Below are positions 1-8,841 of a stretch of DNA of 64,000 bases, in pieces. The translations under genes and the position numbers were made by a program. Origin of the DNA: CAVQHY01 sp963712465 (GTDB taxonomy: Bacteria > Actinomycetota > Thermoleophilia > Gaiellales > Gaiellaceae); assembly GCA_963712465.1 (NCBI GenBank), contig CAVQHY010000004.1:558001-622000 (forward strand). Direction: 5' to 3'. The notes under the pieces are model-generated. The model searched no databases, was not told where the DNA came from, and saw nothing but the letters and a program-made list of their open reading frames with translations. Numbering within the stretch: the stretch's first letter is position 1; the number at the start of each line of letters is the position of its first letter.

Positions 1-891
1 TGTGATCAGGTTGTTCTCGATCTGCTGGTAGGCGATCAGGATGACGCCGATCGCCACGCCTTTCCACCACTCGTCGAGCAGACCGACGATGACGACGGGG
101 ATCGTGCCGATCGTGGCGCCGATGTTCGGGATCAGGTCGGTGATCCCGACGAAGAGCGACAGCGGCGCCGCCCCGGGGATGCCGAGGAGCTTCATCGAGA
201 CGAAGCACGTCATGCCGGCGATGAACGCGATCAGAAACTTGCCGTACCAGTAGCCGGTGTTCATCTCGAAGATCTCGCGCATCGCCCCGAGCGCCGGCCG
301 GCGGGTCGCCTCGGGCAAGAGGTTCGCCGCGCGATTCTTGAGCTCACGGCCGTAGACCAGGAAGTAGAGCGTGAAGGTGAAGATCATGAAGATGGCGAAG
401 CCGCCGCTGACGAGCGCTCCGATCAGGTCGAGCGCCTTGCCCGATCCGAAGAAGTTCGCGCTGTCGGCGGCCGTGTCGCCTGCGGTGTCGATCGCCCCCT
501 CCGCGTTGAGCGACTGCGCGATACTCGAGCTCTTGAGCTGGTCGACGTACTCCGGGATATTGGTCTTGAGCTCCTTCGCACCGTCCACGATCGGGGGGAT
601 GAGCGCAAACGCGAAGAAGAGGATGACGCCGCCGATGACGAGAAACGCGCACGTCGTGGCCTTGCCGCGACCCATGCCGCGACGCTGGAAGATGCGCACG
701 AGCGGCTCGATCGAGAAGGCCAGGAACCCCGCTGCCACGAGCCAGATGATCGTCTCGCGGACGAGCCACACCGCGATCAGAAGCGCCGCGACGGCGAGCA
801 CGACGGCCAGCACCGCTGCCGTGGTGCCGATGAAGAAGCGTCGGTTTGGCGTGCCCTCGGGAGTCGCCCGTCGTGCAGCTTCGTCGCTCAT
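1..891 (-). CDS. AI-2E family transporter, cut by window edge
   Basis: Polytopic membrane protein of the AI-2E/PerM exporter family; about 297 residues are visible and the C-terminus lies beyond base 1. It starts at ATG (complement of 889-891). Two hydrophobic segments occupy about residues 22-60. The family signature DLIPNIGATIG lies near residues 250-260, and YQQIENNLI lies at the visible end. Family members export small molecules or ions; the substrate here is unknown. A paralogue with the same two motifs lies at 58067-59143. It is divergent from the YihY gene with about 57 bp between them. The reading frame is uninterrupted. Confidence 0.88.
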   Translation of the reverse strand, partial: MSDEAARRATPEGTPNRRFFIGTTAAVLAVVLAVAALLIAVWLVRETIIWLVAAGFLAFSIEPLVRIFQRRGMGRGKATTCAFLVIGGVILFFAFALIPPIVDGAKELKTNIPEYVDQLKSSSIAQSLNAEGAIDTAGDTAADSANFFGSGKALDLIGALVSGGFAIFMIFTFTLYFLVYGRELKNRAANLLPEATRRPALGAMREIFEMNTGYWYGKFLIAFIAGMTCFVSMKLLGIPGAAPLSLFVGITDLIPNIGATIGTIPVVIVGLLDEWWKGVAIGVILIAYQQIENNLIT

Positions 892-948
892 CGTCCAGAA
901 CGGGTTCTGCGGCAGGAGTCCCGATCCTGCGAGACAACTGGGACGTCT

Positions 949-1860
949 GTGCCCGGTCTAGATCAACGGGGAGGGCAGGAGCCCCCGGGGTCGCCGAGGC
1001 ACGCCCGGCTCGAGGCGGTTCGCGGGCGGGCCGTCGTCGCTCGTGCGCGGCTCGAGCAGGAGCGACCGGCGCACGAGTCTGTCGAGATCGGATTCCGCTG
1101 GCTCCTCCGCGACAAGGAGATCGCCGGGGGCGTGCTCGGCGGCGGCCTCGCCTACCGCTTCTTCTTCTGGGTCCTCTCGCTGTCCGTCGTTGCCGCCGGA
1201 GGCGTCGGATTCCTGTCGCGAGCGAACGCCGGAAGGGTTGCCGCGGAGACGGGAGCGAGCGAGTCGCTCGCCCAGACCGTCGCGACGGCGGCGCAGCAGT
1301 CGGGAACGTCGCGCTGGTGGCTTCTGCTCACCGGCATCACGCTTCTCCTCTGGTTCAGCCTGGGCCTCCTGCGCGCCCTCCGGCTCGTGCATGCAGCCGC
1401 CTGGCGAGTCCCCCTGCCCCCGTTTCGCAAGGCTCCCATGGCGATGGCGACGGTGGTCGCCACGCCGTTTGCGTTCCTGCTGCTCGCGGCCGCGGCAGGG
1501 TGGGTACGGGTCAACGTCGGGTTCCTGCCGGGCCTCGTCGCGACACTCGCAGTGCTCGTCGTGTTCGCGGCTCTGTGGCTTCGGGCCTCGATCTGGCTGC
1601 CGTCGCCAGACGTCCCCTGGACGGCGTTCCTCCCCGGAGCCGTAGTGTTCGGGCTCGGGGTGGAGGCGCTCCACCTCTTCAGCGTCTACTTCCTCGAAGC
1701 CAAGCTCTCGGACGCATCCCAGCTGTACGGCGCCCTGGGGCTGGCGACGACCGCGCTCTTCTACCTGTTTCTCCTTGGCCGCGGGGTCGTGTGGGCGGCC
1801 GAGCTGAACGCAGTCGTTTGGGAGGTGCGGAGCTCGCGAGACAGCCAGGGCTCGATGTGA
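949..1860 (+). CDS. YihY/BrkB-family inner membrane protein
   Basis: Integral membrane protein of the YihY (virulence factor BrkB) family, about 303 residues from the GTG at 949. A charged N-terminal stretch of about 50 residues precedes the first hydrophobic segment (near residues 60-85), and about five more follow, matching the usual six-helix layout and length. The typical interfacial motif (GFRWLLRDKEIAGG) precedes the first helix. Function in this family is unsettled; it was once mis-assigned as RNase BN. No clear ribosome-binding site precedes the GTG, so a slightly downstream start is possible. Confidence 0.75.
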   Translation: MPGLDQRGGQEPPGSPRHARLEAVRGRAVVARARLEQERPAHESVEIGFRWLLRDKEIAGGVLGGGLAYRFFFWVLSLSVVAAGGVGFLSRANAGRVAAETGASESLAQTVATAAQQSGTSRWWLLLTGITLLLWFSLGLLRALRLVHAAAWRVPLPPFRKAPMAMATVVATPFAFLLLAAAAGWVRVNVGFLPGLVATLAVLVVFAALWLRASIWLPSPDVPWTAFLPGAVVFGLGVEALHLFSVYFLEAKLSDASQLYGALGLATTALFYLFLLGRGVVWAAELNAVVWEVRSSRDSQGSM

Positions 1861-1935
1861 AACCCGGCCAGGTCCCGCGCCGCAGCGGCTCCGCGTTCGC
1901 AATGCTTCCCGCCTCGTCGACCGAAGGAGGAGAGC

Positions 1936-2328
1936 ATGAGCGAGCGCGAGGAGATTCGGGTGGCCACGCAGTCGGAGCCGATCAGCCACTACACGGACGC
2001 GGTGCGCGCCGGCGAGCTTCTCTTCATCTCGGGCATCGTCCCGGTCGACGCGGCGGGGGAGCTCGTCGGCGGCGACGACGTCGCCGCCCAGGCGCGCCAG
2101 GTCTTCACGAACATGGGCGAGGTGCTGGCGGCGGCGGGGTGCTCCTTCGCCGACGTGGTCAAGGTCACGGTCTACCTGACCGACGTCGACCATCGGCCTC
2201 GCATCAATCCCGTCCGGCAGGAGGTCTTCGGCGAGACGCGTCCCGCGAGCACGCTCGTCGAGATCAGCCGGCTCGCGATCCCGGGCGCGAAGATCGAGGT
2301 CGACGCGGTCGCGCTCGTTCCCCGCTAG
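1936..2328 (+). CDS. RidA family protein (enamine/imine deaminase)
   Basis: 130-residue RidA/YjgF/UK114 protein. Family members hydrolyse reactive enamines and imines such as 2-aminoacrylate produced by PLP enzymes. The conserved C-terminal block RPASTLVEI contains the carboxylate-binding arginine, and YLTDVDH and the VDAVALVP end are typical, as is the length. The ATG at 1936 follows an AGGAGGAGA ribosome-binding site at about 1925-1933. The stop codon overlaps the stop of the convergent DUF2252 gene through the palindrome CTAG at 2325-2328. Confidence 0.92.
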   Translation: MSEREEIRVATQSEPISHYTDAVRAGELLFISGIVPVDAAGELVGGDDVAAQARQVFTNMGEVLAAAGCSFADVVKVTVYLTDVDHRPRINPVRQEVFGETRPASTLVEISRLAIPGAKIEVDAVALVPR

Positions 2329-3686
2329 ACGCCCGCGACGGCCTCGAGTCGACCGGTCTCGATCGCCTGCACGAGCGCCTCGTGGTCACGCTCGGTCTGG
2401 TCGGCGTACGCGGCACCGAAGCCGGCAATTGCGCGCTCGAACCCGTCGCCGCGGCCCATGTAGCCTGCAAGCGTCGCGGCGTCACCGGCGCGCGCGTGCG
2501 CCCGAGCGAGCGCCCAGCCGCAGATCCCGGCAACGAAGGCGAGCCCGTCCTCGTCGAGGCTTGAGACGTCCACGGATCCCTTCATGTCGCGGAGCTGGCG
2601 GACGTAGAAGTCTGATCCCCGGCCGTCGCTGATCCAGCCGAGGAAGATGTCGCTGGCCGCCTGCATGATCCGCTGGCCGGAGACGACTCGTTTCCCGTGG
2701 TTTCGGAAGCGGCTCGCGCCCGCGTGCGACTCGAGCACGGAAGCCTGAGCCTGCTTGATCTGCAGGAAGAGCGGATCGTCGTCACCATCGCCGAGGAGCA
2801 GGACGATGTACGCACGTGTTCCCACGCTGCCCACGCCGGCGACCTTGCGGGCGGAGTCGGCGTATCGGTACCTGTCGAGGAGGCCGCGCCGTTCGGGCGG
2901 CAGCGTGTCTCGGTACTGGCGGTAGACGCCCTGAGTCGCCTCCTCCTGTCCAGGAGGGCCCACGTGCTCGACGAGCGGCGGGTCGTCCTTGATGCGGCGC
3001 TTGCCGTCGACGACGTCCGTGAGCTTGGAGAGCGCGCCGAGGTTCGTGCGTGCCCGGGCTCTGGCCACGTGCTGCTCGACTTGCTTTCGGTGTCGCGCGC
3101 CCACCAGCTCGAGCACGGCGACGGCGTCGACGCTCGAGTACCAGACCTCGAGGTGGCTCATCCTGGCGAAGCCGAGCATCCTGGTGCGATAGGCGCGGAT
3201 CGTCGCCCGCGCCGCAGCGCGGCAGTCCTTCTCACGGAAGCCGTTCACCCGGCCGGCGACGACCACGCTGGCGGCCAGGCGCTTGACGTCCCACTCGAAC
3301 GGCGCGATCGCGTTCTCGTCGAAGTCGTTCAGGTCGAAGACCAGGCGTCGCTCCGGTGTCGCGTAGCTCCCGTAGTTGGAGAGATGTGCGTCGCCGCAGC
3401 AGTTGAGGCGGATCCCGCTGGCGGGTGTCCCGGCGAGATCCGACGCCATGACGGCCGCGCTGCCGCGAAGAAACGCGAAGGCCGACGTCGCCATCCGCCC
3501 GTACCGGATCGGCACCAGCTCGGGCACGCGCGTCTTTGCCTGCGCCTCGAGGAGCGAGATCGGGTCGGGGCGGTCGGGATGCGGCGACCACTCCGCGTGT
3601 GATCGCCGTGGAGCCTTCTCACGGCGCGCCCTCCCGGCCGCGGCTCGCTCTCTGTGGCCGGGCTGCAAGGCGGCACGTGCGCTCAT
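2325..3686 (-). CDS. DUF2252 family protein
   Basis: 453-residue DUF2252 protein, a soluble family distantly related to aminoglycoside phosphotransferase/protein kinase-like folds whose function is not established. The diagnostic blocks are all present in order: RYGRMATSAFAFLRG, GDAHLSNYG, FDLNDFDE and EWDVKRLAAS. The N-terminal 40 residues are basic and may be over-extended. It stands alone, convergent with ridA and divergent from the YbhN-like gene about 50 bp away. Confidence 0.88.
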   Translation of the reverse strand: MSARAALQPGHRERAAAGRARREKAPRRSHAEWSPHPDRPDPISLLEAQAKTRVPELVPIRYGRMATSAFAFLRGSAAVMASDLAGTPASGIRLNCCGDAHLSNYGSYATPERRLVFDLNDFDENAIAPFEWDVKRLAASVVVAGRVNGFREKDCRAAARATIRAYRTRMLGFARMSHLEVWYSSVDAVAVLELVGARHRKQVEQHVARARARTNLGALSKLTDVVDGKRRIKDDPPLVEHVGPPGQEEATQGVYRQYRDTLPPERRGLLDRYRYADSARKVAGVGSVGTRAYIVLLLGDGDDDPLFLQIKQAQASVLESHAGASRFRNHGKRVVSGQRIMQAASDIFLGWISDGRGSDFYVRQLRDMKGSVDVSSLDEDGLAFVAGICGWALARAHARAGDAATLAGYMGRGDGFERAIAGFGAAYADQTERDHEALVQAIETGRLEAVAGV

Positions 3687-3739
3687 GGCGGGGAGACGCT
3701 AGCGGACTTCCCGGTGACGCGGCCTCTAGATTCACACTG

Positions 3740-4753
3740 ATGGCAGAAGCCGAGGCCGCTGGAGCCCGCAGGAGGACGATCGTCCTCCGCGTCCTCCTGC
3801 TGCTCGTCACGCTCGTCTCCCTCTACTTCCTCCTGCCGAGCCTGCTCGACGTCTTCACGTCATGGCGTCAGCTGTTCACGCTCGACCCGCTCTGGGTGCT
3901 GGGCGCTATCGGCTTCGAAGCGGTGAGCTTCCTCGCCACCTGGGAGCTGCAGCGGATCGCGTTGCGCACGCGGAGCTGGTTCGCCGTCTCGACCTCGCAG
4001 CTCGCCGGAAACGCGTTCGGTCGGATCGTTCCCGGGGGAATGGCGACGTCGGGTGCGCTCCAGTACCGCATGCTCGTCGCGATGGGCGTTCCGGGCGGCA
4101 GGGTGGCGACCGCGCTCACGGCCGTCTCCGCGCTCCTGTTCGGGATGCTGCTCGCGCTGCCGCTGCTGGCCCTGCCGGCGATCATCGGCGGCACCCCGGT
4201 CGACTCGAGCCTTGAGAAGTCGGCGTACCTGGGTGCTGGCGTGTTCGTGCTGATGGCCGTCGCCGGAGCGGTCGTCTTCGCCTTCGATCGCCCGCTGGCG
4301 ATGATCGGCCGGGCTCTCGAGCGGCTCCTGAACGCGACCGTCCGGCGGAAGCGGCACGTGGCCGGCCTGACCGAGAAGCTTCTCCGCGAGCGCGACGGGA
4401 TTCGCGCGGCGCTCGGCGCGCGCTGGAAGATGGCCCTGCTCGCCGCCGTGGGGAAGTGGGGGTTCGACTTCCTCGCGCTCGTCGCCTGCCTGTACGCGGT
4501 GGGAGCGGAGGCGAACCCCTCGCTCGTCCTGCTCGCCTACGTGGCGGCCTCGCTGCTCGGGATGATCCCGCTCACCCCGGGCGGGCTCGGGTTCGTCGAG
4601 GCAGGGCTGACGGGAACGCTCGCGCTCGCCGGGGTCGGGGCCGGTGCCGCCCTCGTCGCCACGCTCGCCTACCGGCTCGCCTCGTTCTGGCTCCCGATTC
4701 CCCTGGGAGCGGCGGCGTACTGGCTCTTCCGCCGCCGCTTCCCCGGAGCGTGA
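3740..4753 (+). CDS. YbhN/UPF0104 (LPG synthase TM region) membrane protein
   Basis: 337-residue polytopic membrane protein of the UPF0104/YbhN family, related to the flippase part of MprF lysylphosphatidylglycerol synthases. About eight hydrophobic segments are visible. Family hallmarks are the motif LAGNAFGRIVPGG after the second helix and the C-terminal IPLTPGGLGFVEAGLTG followed by YRLASFW. The soluble aminoacyl-transferase domain of full MprF is absent, so this is the membrane module alone. The open frame extends upstream, but the ATG at 3740 sits just before the first hydrophobic segment and is the likely start. Confidence 0.82.
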   Translation: MAEAEAAGARRRTIVLRVLLLLVTLVSLYFLLPSLLDVFTSWRQLFTLDPLWVLGAIGFEAVSFLATWELQRIALRTRSWFAVSTSQLAGNAFGRIVPGGMATSGALQYRMLVAMGVPGGRVATALTAVSALLFGMLLALPLLALPAIIGGTPVDSSLEKSAYLGAGVFVLMAVAGAVVFAFDRPLAMIGRALERLLNATVRRKRHVAGLTEKLLRERDGIRAALGARWKMALLAAVGKWGFDFLALVACLYAVGAEANPSLVLLAYVAASLLGMIPLTPGGLGFVEAGLTGTLALAGVGAGAALVATLAYRLASFWLPIPLGAAAYWLFRRRFPGA

Positions 4754-5323
4754 TCAGATCGTGCCGGAGCGAAGATCGTGCTTCACGCTGCGAAGCCCGA
4801 AGGCGGTGATGATCTCCCCGATGCCGCGGATGACGCAGAAGACGCCGGTCAGCGTCAGCAGCAGGAAGACCGAGCGGTCGTCCTCGCCGGCCGCCCAGAC
4901 TCCGAGGGCGAACATGATGATGCCCTGCAGCAGCGTGAGCCACCAGAGGTCGTGGTGGCGATGCATCAGCGCCACGACGATGTCGACGACGCCGGCCACG
5001 AGCAGGAACCAGCCGAGCAGCAGCCCGAGCACGAGCAGCGTCTTGCTCGGGTAGGCGAACGTGATGATCCCGGCGATCAGCGCCAGGATGCCGCCGATGA
5101 TGAACCACCACTTCAGCTCCGGGACCTGCGACGCGCCGACGAGCCAGCTCACGCCCGTGAAGATGAACGCGACCCCGATCAGGATCGCCACGGTCGTGAG
5201 CGAGTCGGCGTCGTACGAGAGCACGATGAAGCCGAGGATCAGGAAGAGGATGCCGGTGATGAGGCCGAGCCACCAGAGGCGTGAGGTGGCCTCCGCGGCT
5301 CCGCGTTCGTAGGGAGTGAGCAT
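4754..5323 (-). CDS. HdeD family (DUF308) membrane protein
   Basis: 189-residue membrane protein with six short hydrophobic segments in three repeats, the layout of the HdeD/DUF308 family, first described in acid resistance. Each repeat has the form LWWLGLITGILFLILG or LKWWFIIGGILALIAG, followed by a polar turn. The ATG at 5321-5323 has a GGAGGT ribosome-binding site 8-9 nt upstream. The stop adjoins the stop of the convergent YbhN-like gene with no gap. Confidence 0.85.
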   Translation of the reverse strand: MLTPYERGAAEATSRLWWLGLITGILFLILGFIVLSYDADSLTTVAILIGVAFIFTGVSWLVGASQVPELKWWFIIGGILALIAGIITFAYPSKTLLVLGLLLGWFLLVAGVVDIVVALMHRHHDLWWLTLLQGIIMFALGVWAAGEDDRSVFLLLTLTGVFCVIRGIGEIITAFGLRSVKHDLRSGTI

Positions 5324-5379
5324 GGCGTTGAACCTCCGTGTGCTGGACCGCGGCCGGGACGGCCCGGCCGCGTGTGCTT

Positions 5380-5892
5380 CTACGGATCGATCGGGTTCCC
5401 TTCCCGGGGGGCAGCCGCCGCGAGGGCTGCCTCGGCCTCCGCGGTGAGCTCGAGGACGAGAAGCTCCCCTCGCATCGGCGCGATCCGCTCGCGGAGGCGC
5501 GCCCAGTCCGCATCCTCGATCAGAACACAGAGAATCGCGTGCCCAGGCTCCAGCGCGGCTGCGAGGTCCTTCATGCGGCTGTCCTCGATGCCCCGGTCGA
5601 GGAGGCCGGCGCCGCCCCCGATCGCCAGCCCGGCTGCGGCGGCGGCGATCGGGACGCCGAGCAGGAGCCCGGCGAGGAGCCCGATCGTCCCGCCCGCCAC
5701 GGCGCCGCCGCCGATCGAAAGGCCGTGACGCTGGTGAAGCTCGACCTCGCCGTCCGCCGTCTTGACGGCGATCGCCGAGTCGGCCAGCTTCACGATCTTC
5801 TCGCTGCGGAGCTCCTCGAGCCGGTCGAGCGCCTGCTCGGCGTCCTCCTTCGTCGGGTAGGCCGCGGCTGCGAAGCTCCTGGGTGCGCTCAC
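5380..5892 (-). CDS. DUF1269-type membrane-associated protein
   Basis: 170-residue protein resembling the DUF1269 family (COG4803). The N-terminal alpha/beta part (residues 1-55) contains EDAEQALDRLEEL and a conserved charged strand. A glycine/alanine-rich hydrophobic stretch follows (about 60-100, GGGAVAGGTIGLLAGLLLG and a second GG-rich segment), then a soluble C-terminal domain (ILCVLIEDADWARL). It probably inserts a hairpin in the membrane. Function is unknown. Its ATG overlaps the end of the upstream metallo-hydrolase gene by 4 bp, so the two are probably co-transcribed. Confidence 0.72.
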   Translation of the reverse strand: MSAPRSFAAAAYPTKEDAEQALDRLEELRSEKIVKLADSAIAVKTADGEVELHQRHGLSIGGGAVAGGTIGLLAGLLLGVPIAAAAAGLAIGGGAGLLDRGIEDSRMKDLAAALEPGHAILCVLIEDADWARLRERIAPMRGELLVLELTAEAEAALAAAAPREGNPIDP

Positions 5893-6665
5893 GCCTGCGC
5901 CTCCGCGAGGTCGAGCGAGCCGCCGACCGGGAGCACGTGCACGTCGACCTCGGGAGCGAGCTCGGCCGCGGCCCGGCGAAAGTCCTCCGGCGGGTCCGTG
6001 AGGAAGGCGCCACGGCCGTGCTGGATCGGGAAGTACGTCCCCCAGTGGATGGGCACGGCGATGCGCGGGCGCAGGAGCGCCAGCGCCTCGGCGGCGCCTC
6101 TCGGGTCGAGGTGCCCGTCGCCGAGCGTCGGCCCCCAGCCCCAGACGGGGACGAGGGCGACGTCGAGGTCGGGCGCGAGCTCAGCCATGGCGTCGAAGAT
6201 ATCCGTATCGCCGGCGAAGTAGACCGAGCGTGATCCGGAGACGAGGTAGCCGAGCGCGGGCGCGCTCGTGCGCAACGGGCCCCGGCCGGCGTCGTGCGAC
6301 GCCGGCGTCGCCCGGACGGAGACGGTCCCGACCGCGATCTCCTCGCCCGCCTCCACCTCCACGACGTGCTCGAAGCGTCGCCTGCGCAGCATCGCCCCGG
6401 CTCCGCGCGGCACCACGACGGGTAGCGACCGACCGAGCTTCTCGAGCGAGGGGAGGTCGAGATGGTCGTAATGGACGTGGGAGATCAGCACCGCATCGAT
6501 CCCGCGTAGACCGCCGGCGGCCACGGGCACCGTGCGGCGCAGGTGCGTCACGCGGTTGCGAAGCAGTGGATCGGTGAGCAGCCGGACGCCGTCGAGCTCG
6601 ATGAGCACCGTCGAGTGCCCGAGCCAGGTGAGCCGGCGGCGGGGCGTGGTCTGTGGGCTGTTCAC
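5889..6665 (-). CDS. UlaG/NAPE-PLD-like MBL-fold metal hydrolase
   Basis: 258-residue metallo-beta-lactamase-fold hydrolase. It opens with TWLGHSTVLIELDG, the UlaG/YtnP-like N-terminal signature. The metal motif HVHYDHLD (near residue 62) gives HxHxDH, YFAGDTD supplies the bridging aspartate, and PIHWGTYFP contains the last histidine. Relatives act on lactones, phosphodiesters or N-acyl-phosphatidylethanolamine; the substrate here cannot be told. First gene of a two-gene minus-strand unit with the DUF1269 gene. Confidence 0.85.
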   Translation of the reverse strand: MNSPQTTPRRRLTWLGHSTVLIELDGVRLLTDPLLRNRVTHLRRTVPVAAGGLRGIDAVLISHVHYDHLDLPSLEKLGRSLPVVVPRGAGAMLRRRRFEHVVEVEAGEEIAVGTVSVRATPASHDAGRGPLRTSAPALGYLVSGSRSVYFAGDTDIFDAMAELAPDLDVALVPVWGWGPTLGDGHLDPRGAAEALALLRPRIAVPIHWGTYFPIQHGRGAFLTDPPEDFRRAAAELAPEVDVHVLPVGGSLDLAEAQA

Positions 6666-6741
6666 GGGACGGAGATCGTACTGCGAGGCCGCAAGGTGGT
6701 AGGCTCCTGCGCGGCTCGGCTCCTAGCCCGCCAGCGTTGCG

Positions 6742-8040
6742 ATGGCCGACGAAACCGCACCCGATACGAACCTGGCCGCCGACGCGGGACCGAGCCGCAA
6801 GCACCGTGCGCTCGTCGTGATCCTGATCGTGATCGGGTCGCTGCTCCTGTTCGTGTCGATCTTCGCGCTCTGGGCCAAGGCGACGCTGCTCGACACCGAC
6901 GGCTGGACCGAGACGTCGTCCCGGCTGCTCGAGGACGACGAGATCCGCGCGGCGCTCGGCCCCTACCTCGCCGACCAGATCTTCTCCTCCGTCGACGTTA
7001 CCGCGCAGCTCCAGTCGGCGCTGCCGCAGAATCTCCAGGGGCTTGCCGCTCCCGCCGCCGCGGGGCTCCAGCAGCTCGCGGAGCGGCGCGCGGTCGTCTT
7101 CCTCGGGCGCCCGCTCGTTCAGCGGGCCTGGCGCGAGGCGAACCAGATCGCACACGCCCAGTTCGTCAAGCTCGTCGAGGACAAGGGCAAGTTCGTCAGC
7201 AGCACCGGCGGCGTGGTCACCCTCGATCTCGGCGCCGTGGTCGATCAGATCGCGCAACAGACCGGAGTCGGCAGCCGGGTCGTCGAGCGCATCCCGCCGG
7301 GCGCGGGCCAGATCGTCATCCTCGAGTCGGACCGGCTCGCACAGGTGCAGTCGGCCGTCCACGTGCTCGACATCCTCGGCGCCTGGCTCTGGGTGATCGC
7401 GCTCGCAGTCTTCGTGCTCGCCGGCTTCCTCGCCCGCGGCTTCCGGCGCAAGGCGCTTCTGTGGACCGGCTACGGCTTTCTCTTCGTCGGCCTCCTGCTC
7501 CTGATCGTGCTGCGGATCGGCCAGAACAGGCTGATCGACGCGCTGATCCTCAACCCCGATTACCGACCAGCGGGCAAGGCGGCGTGGGTCATCGTCGTCT
7601 CGGCGCTGCGCGACACGGGTCGGACCGTGGTCACGATCGGCGCGATCGCAGTTATCGCTGCATGGCTCGCCGGGCCCGGCCGCCACGCCGTCGCCCTGCG
7701 ACGCTGGCTCTCTCCCTTCATGCGTGACCACGTCGCGCTCGTCTGGGGCGCGTTCGCGCTGGTGTTCCTCCTCATCTTCCTCTGGGGCCCGACGCGGGCG
7801 ACCGGGAGCATCGGCACTCTGGTTCTGCTCGGGTTTGCCGCCCTCGGCCTCGTGGTTCTCCGGCGCCAGATCGTCCGGGAGTTTCCAGAAGGGTCGACCG
7901 GGGGTGGCATCGAGCTCGGCAGCTCCGGCTCCGCGGTCGCCGTCGCCACGTCCGCCTCCACCGCCGCCTCCGCCGCGCCGCCGGTGCCGGGCGACCAGCA
8001 GCGAGACTCCCGGACCGGGACGCCACCACCCGAGGAGTAG
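6742..8040 (+). CDS. Actinobacterial integral membrane protein, unknown function
   Basis: 432-residue membrane protein. One N-terminal helix (about residues 25-47) is followed by a predicted extracytoplasmic domain of about 160 residues beginning LLDTDGWTETSSRLL. Four more helices lie between about residues 215 and 375. The C-terminal tail is rich in Ser, Ala and Pro. The GWT phrase after the first helix recalls a family of uncharacterised actinobacterial membrane proteins; I know of no assigned function. The stop TAG shares its last base with the GTG of the next gene, so translation is probably coupled. Confidence 0.7.
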   Translation: MADETAPDTNLAADAGPSRKHRALVVILIVIGSLLLFVSIFALWAKATLLDTDGWTETSSRLLEDDEIRAALGPYLADQIFSSVDVTAQLQSALPQNLQGLAAPAAAGLQQLAERRAVVFLGRPLVQRAWREANQIAHAQFVKLVEDKGKFVSSTGGVVTLDLGAVVDQIAQQTGVGSRVVERIPPGAGQIVILESDRLAQVQSAVHVLDILGAWLWVIALAVFVLAGFLARGFRRKALLWTGYGFLFVGLLLLIVLRIGQNRLIDALILNPDYRPAGKAAWVIVVSALRDTGRTVVTIGAIAVIAAWLAGPGRHAVALRRWLSPFMRDHVALVWGAFALVFLLIFLWGPTRATGSIGTLVLLGFAALGLVVLRRQIVREFPEGSTGGGIELGSSGSAVAVATSASTAASAAPPVPGDQQRDSRTGTPPPEE

Positions 8041-8792
8041 TGCCGGGGGGGAAGGGGGACAGGGAAGGGCTGCGCGCCCGGACCGTCCTCGAGCGGGCGC
8101 TCTCGACGTACCGGCAGCGGTGGCCCGTCGTTGCCGGGCTCGCGTTCGTCGTCTTCGGCCTGACCTCGGCGCTGTCGGTCAGCATCAACGTCAGGCTCGG
8201 GGGCACGGCGTCCGGCGAGGCCGGACTGATCCCTGCGATCGCCGCGACCGTGGCGATCGTGGTGACGAGCCCATCGTCCCTCGGCCTCGTCTTCTACGCC
8301 GGCATCCTCGATCACGTCGTCGCCGAGCACCAGCACGGCGATTCGAAGCGAGACGTCCACGAGATCGTGCGGACGCTGCCGATCGGACAGTTGCTCCTCG
8401 CCAACGTTCTCCTGGGGACGATCACGGCGCTCGGCTACCTCCTGCTCGTCGTTCCCGGGATCATCGCGTTCACGCGTCTCTGCCTCGTCGGCCCGCTCGT
8501 CAACATCGAGGGCCAGGGCGCGACGGCCGCGCTCAGGCGTTCGGCGGAGCTCGTGCGCCCGCATTTCTGGATAGTGCTCGCGCTCGTGTGGCTCCCCGTC
8601 ACCGCCGAGCACTGGATCATCGAGGCGATCGAGCATGCGCTCCTCGGCGACGACGACCCGTTCGTCGAGGCGTTTCTCGTGAACGGGATCATCGGAGTCG
8701 TGATCGGCTCGATCGGCGGGCTGGTCGAGGTGACGATCGCGCACGAGCTCGTCCGGCGCGACCGGGCGGCCGCTCGGAGCGTCGCCGGCTGA
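8040..8792 (+). CDS. Polytopic membrane protein (YciC/GDPD-membrane-domain-like)
   Basis: 250-residue membrane protein with about five hydrophobic segments. A phrase near the fourth segment (LLVVPGIIAFTRLCLVGPLV, then ALRRSAELVRPHFWIV) resembles the membrane domain of YciC-like proteins and of glycerophosphodiester phosphodiesterase membrane regions. No catalytic motif is visible. It starts at GTG overlapping the preceding stop by one base, so the two membrane proteins probably form an operon. Confidence 0.65.
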   Translation: MPGGKGDREGLRARTVLERALSTYRQRWPVVAGLAFVVFGLTSALSVSINVRLGGTASGEAGLIPAIAATVAIVVTSPSSLGLVFYAGILDHVVAEHQHGDSKRDVHEIVRTLPIGQLLLANVLLGTITALGYLLLVVPGIIAFTRLCLVGPLVNIEGQGATAALRRSAELVRPHFWIVLALVWLPVTAEHWIIEAIEHALLGDDDPFVEAFLVNGIIGVVIGSIGGLVEVTIAHELVRRDRAAARSVAG

Positions 8793-8799
8793 AGACTGA

Positions 8800-8815
8800 C
8801 CCGGGCCCGGGCCCG
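8800..8815. terminator. GC palindrome between convergent genes
   Basis: CCCGGGCCCGGGCCCG lies in the 49-bp gap between the convergent membrane-protein and sigma-factor genes. It is self-complementary and could serve both strands as a stem-loop. It lacks a T-run, so termination is only inferred. Confidence 0.3.
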
Positions 8816-8841
8816 CCTGCCCGGCGACGCCGAATCGACCT

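Noticed and set aside
958..2193. 411-residue open frame on the minus strand opposite the YihY and ridA genes
   Set aside because: Composition (runs of Arg, Glu, Asp without hydrophobic core) is that of a shadow frame; both plus-strand genes have clear family motifs.
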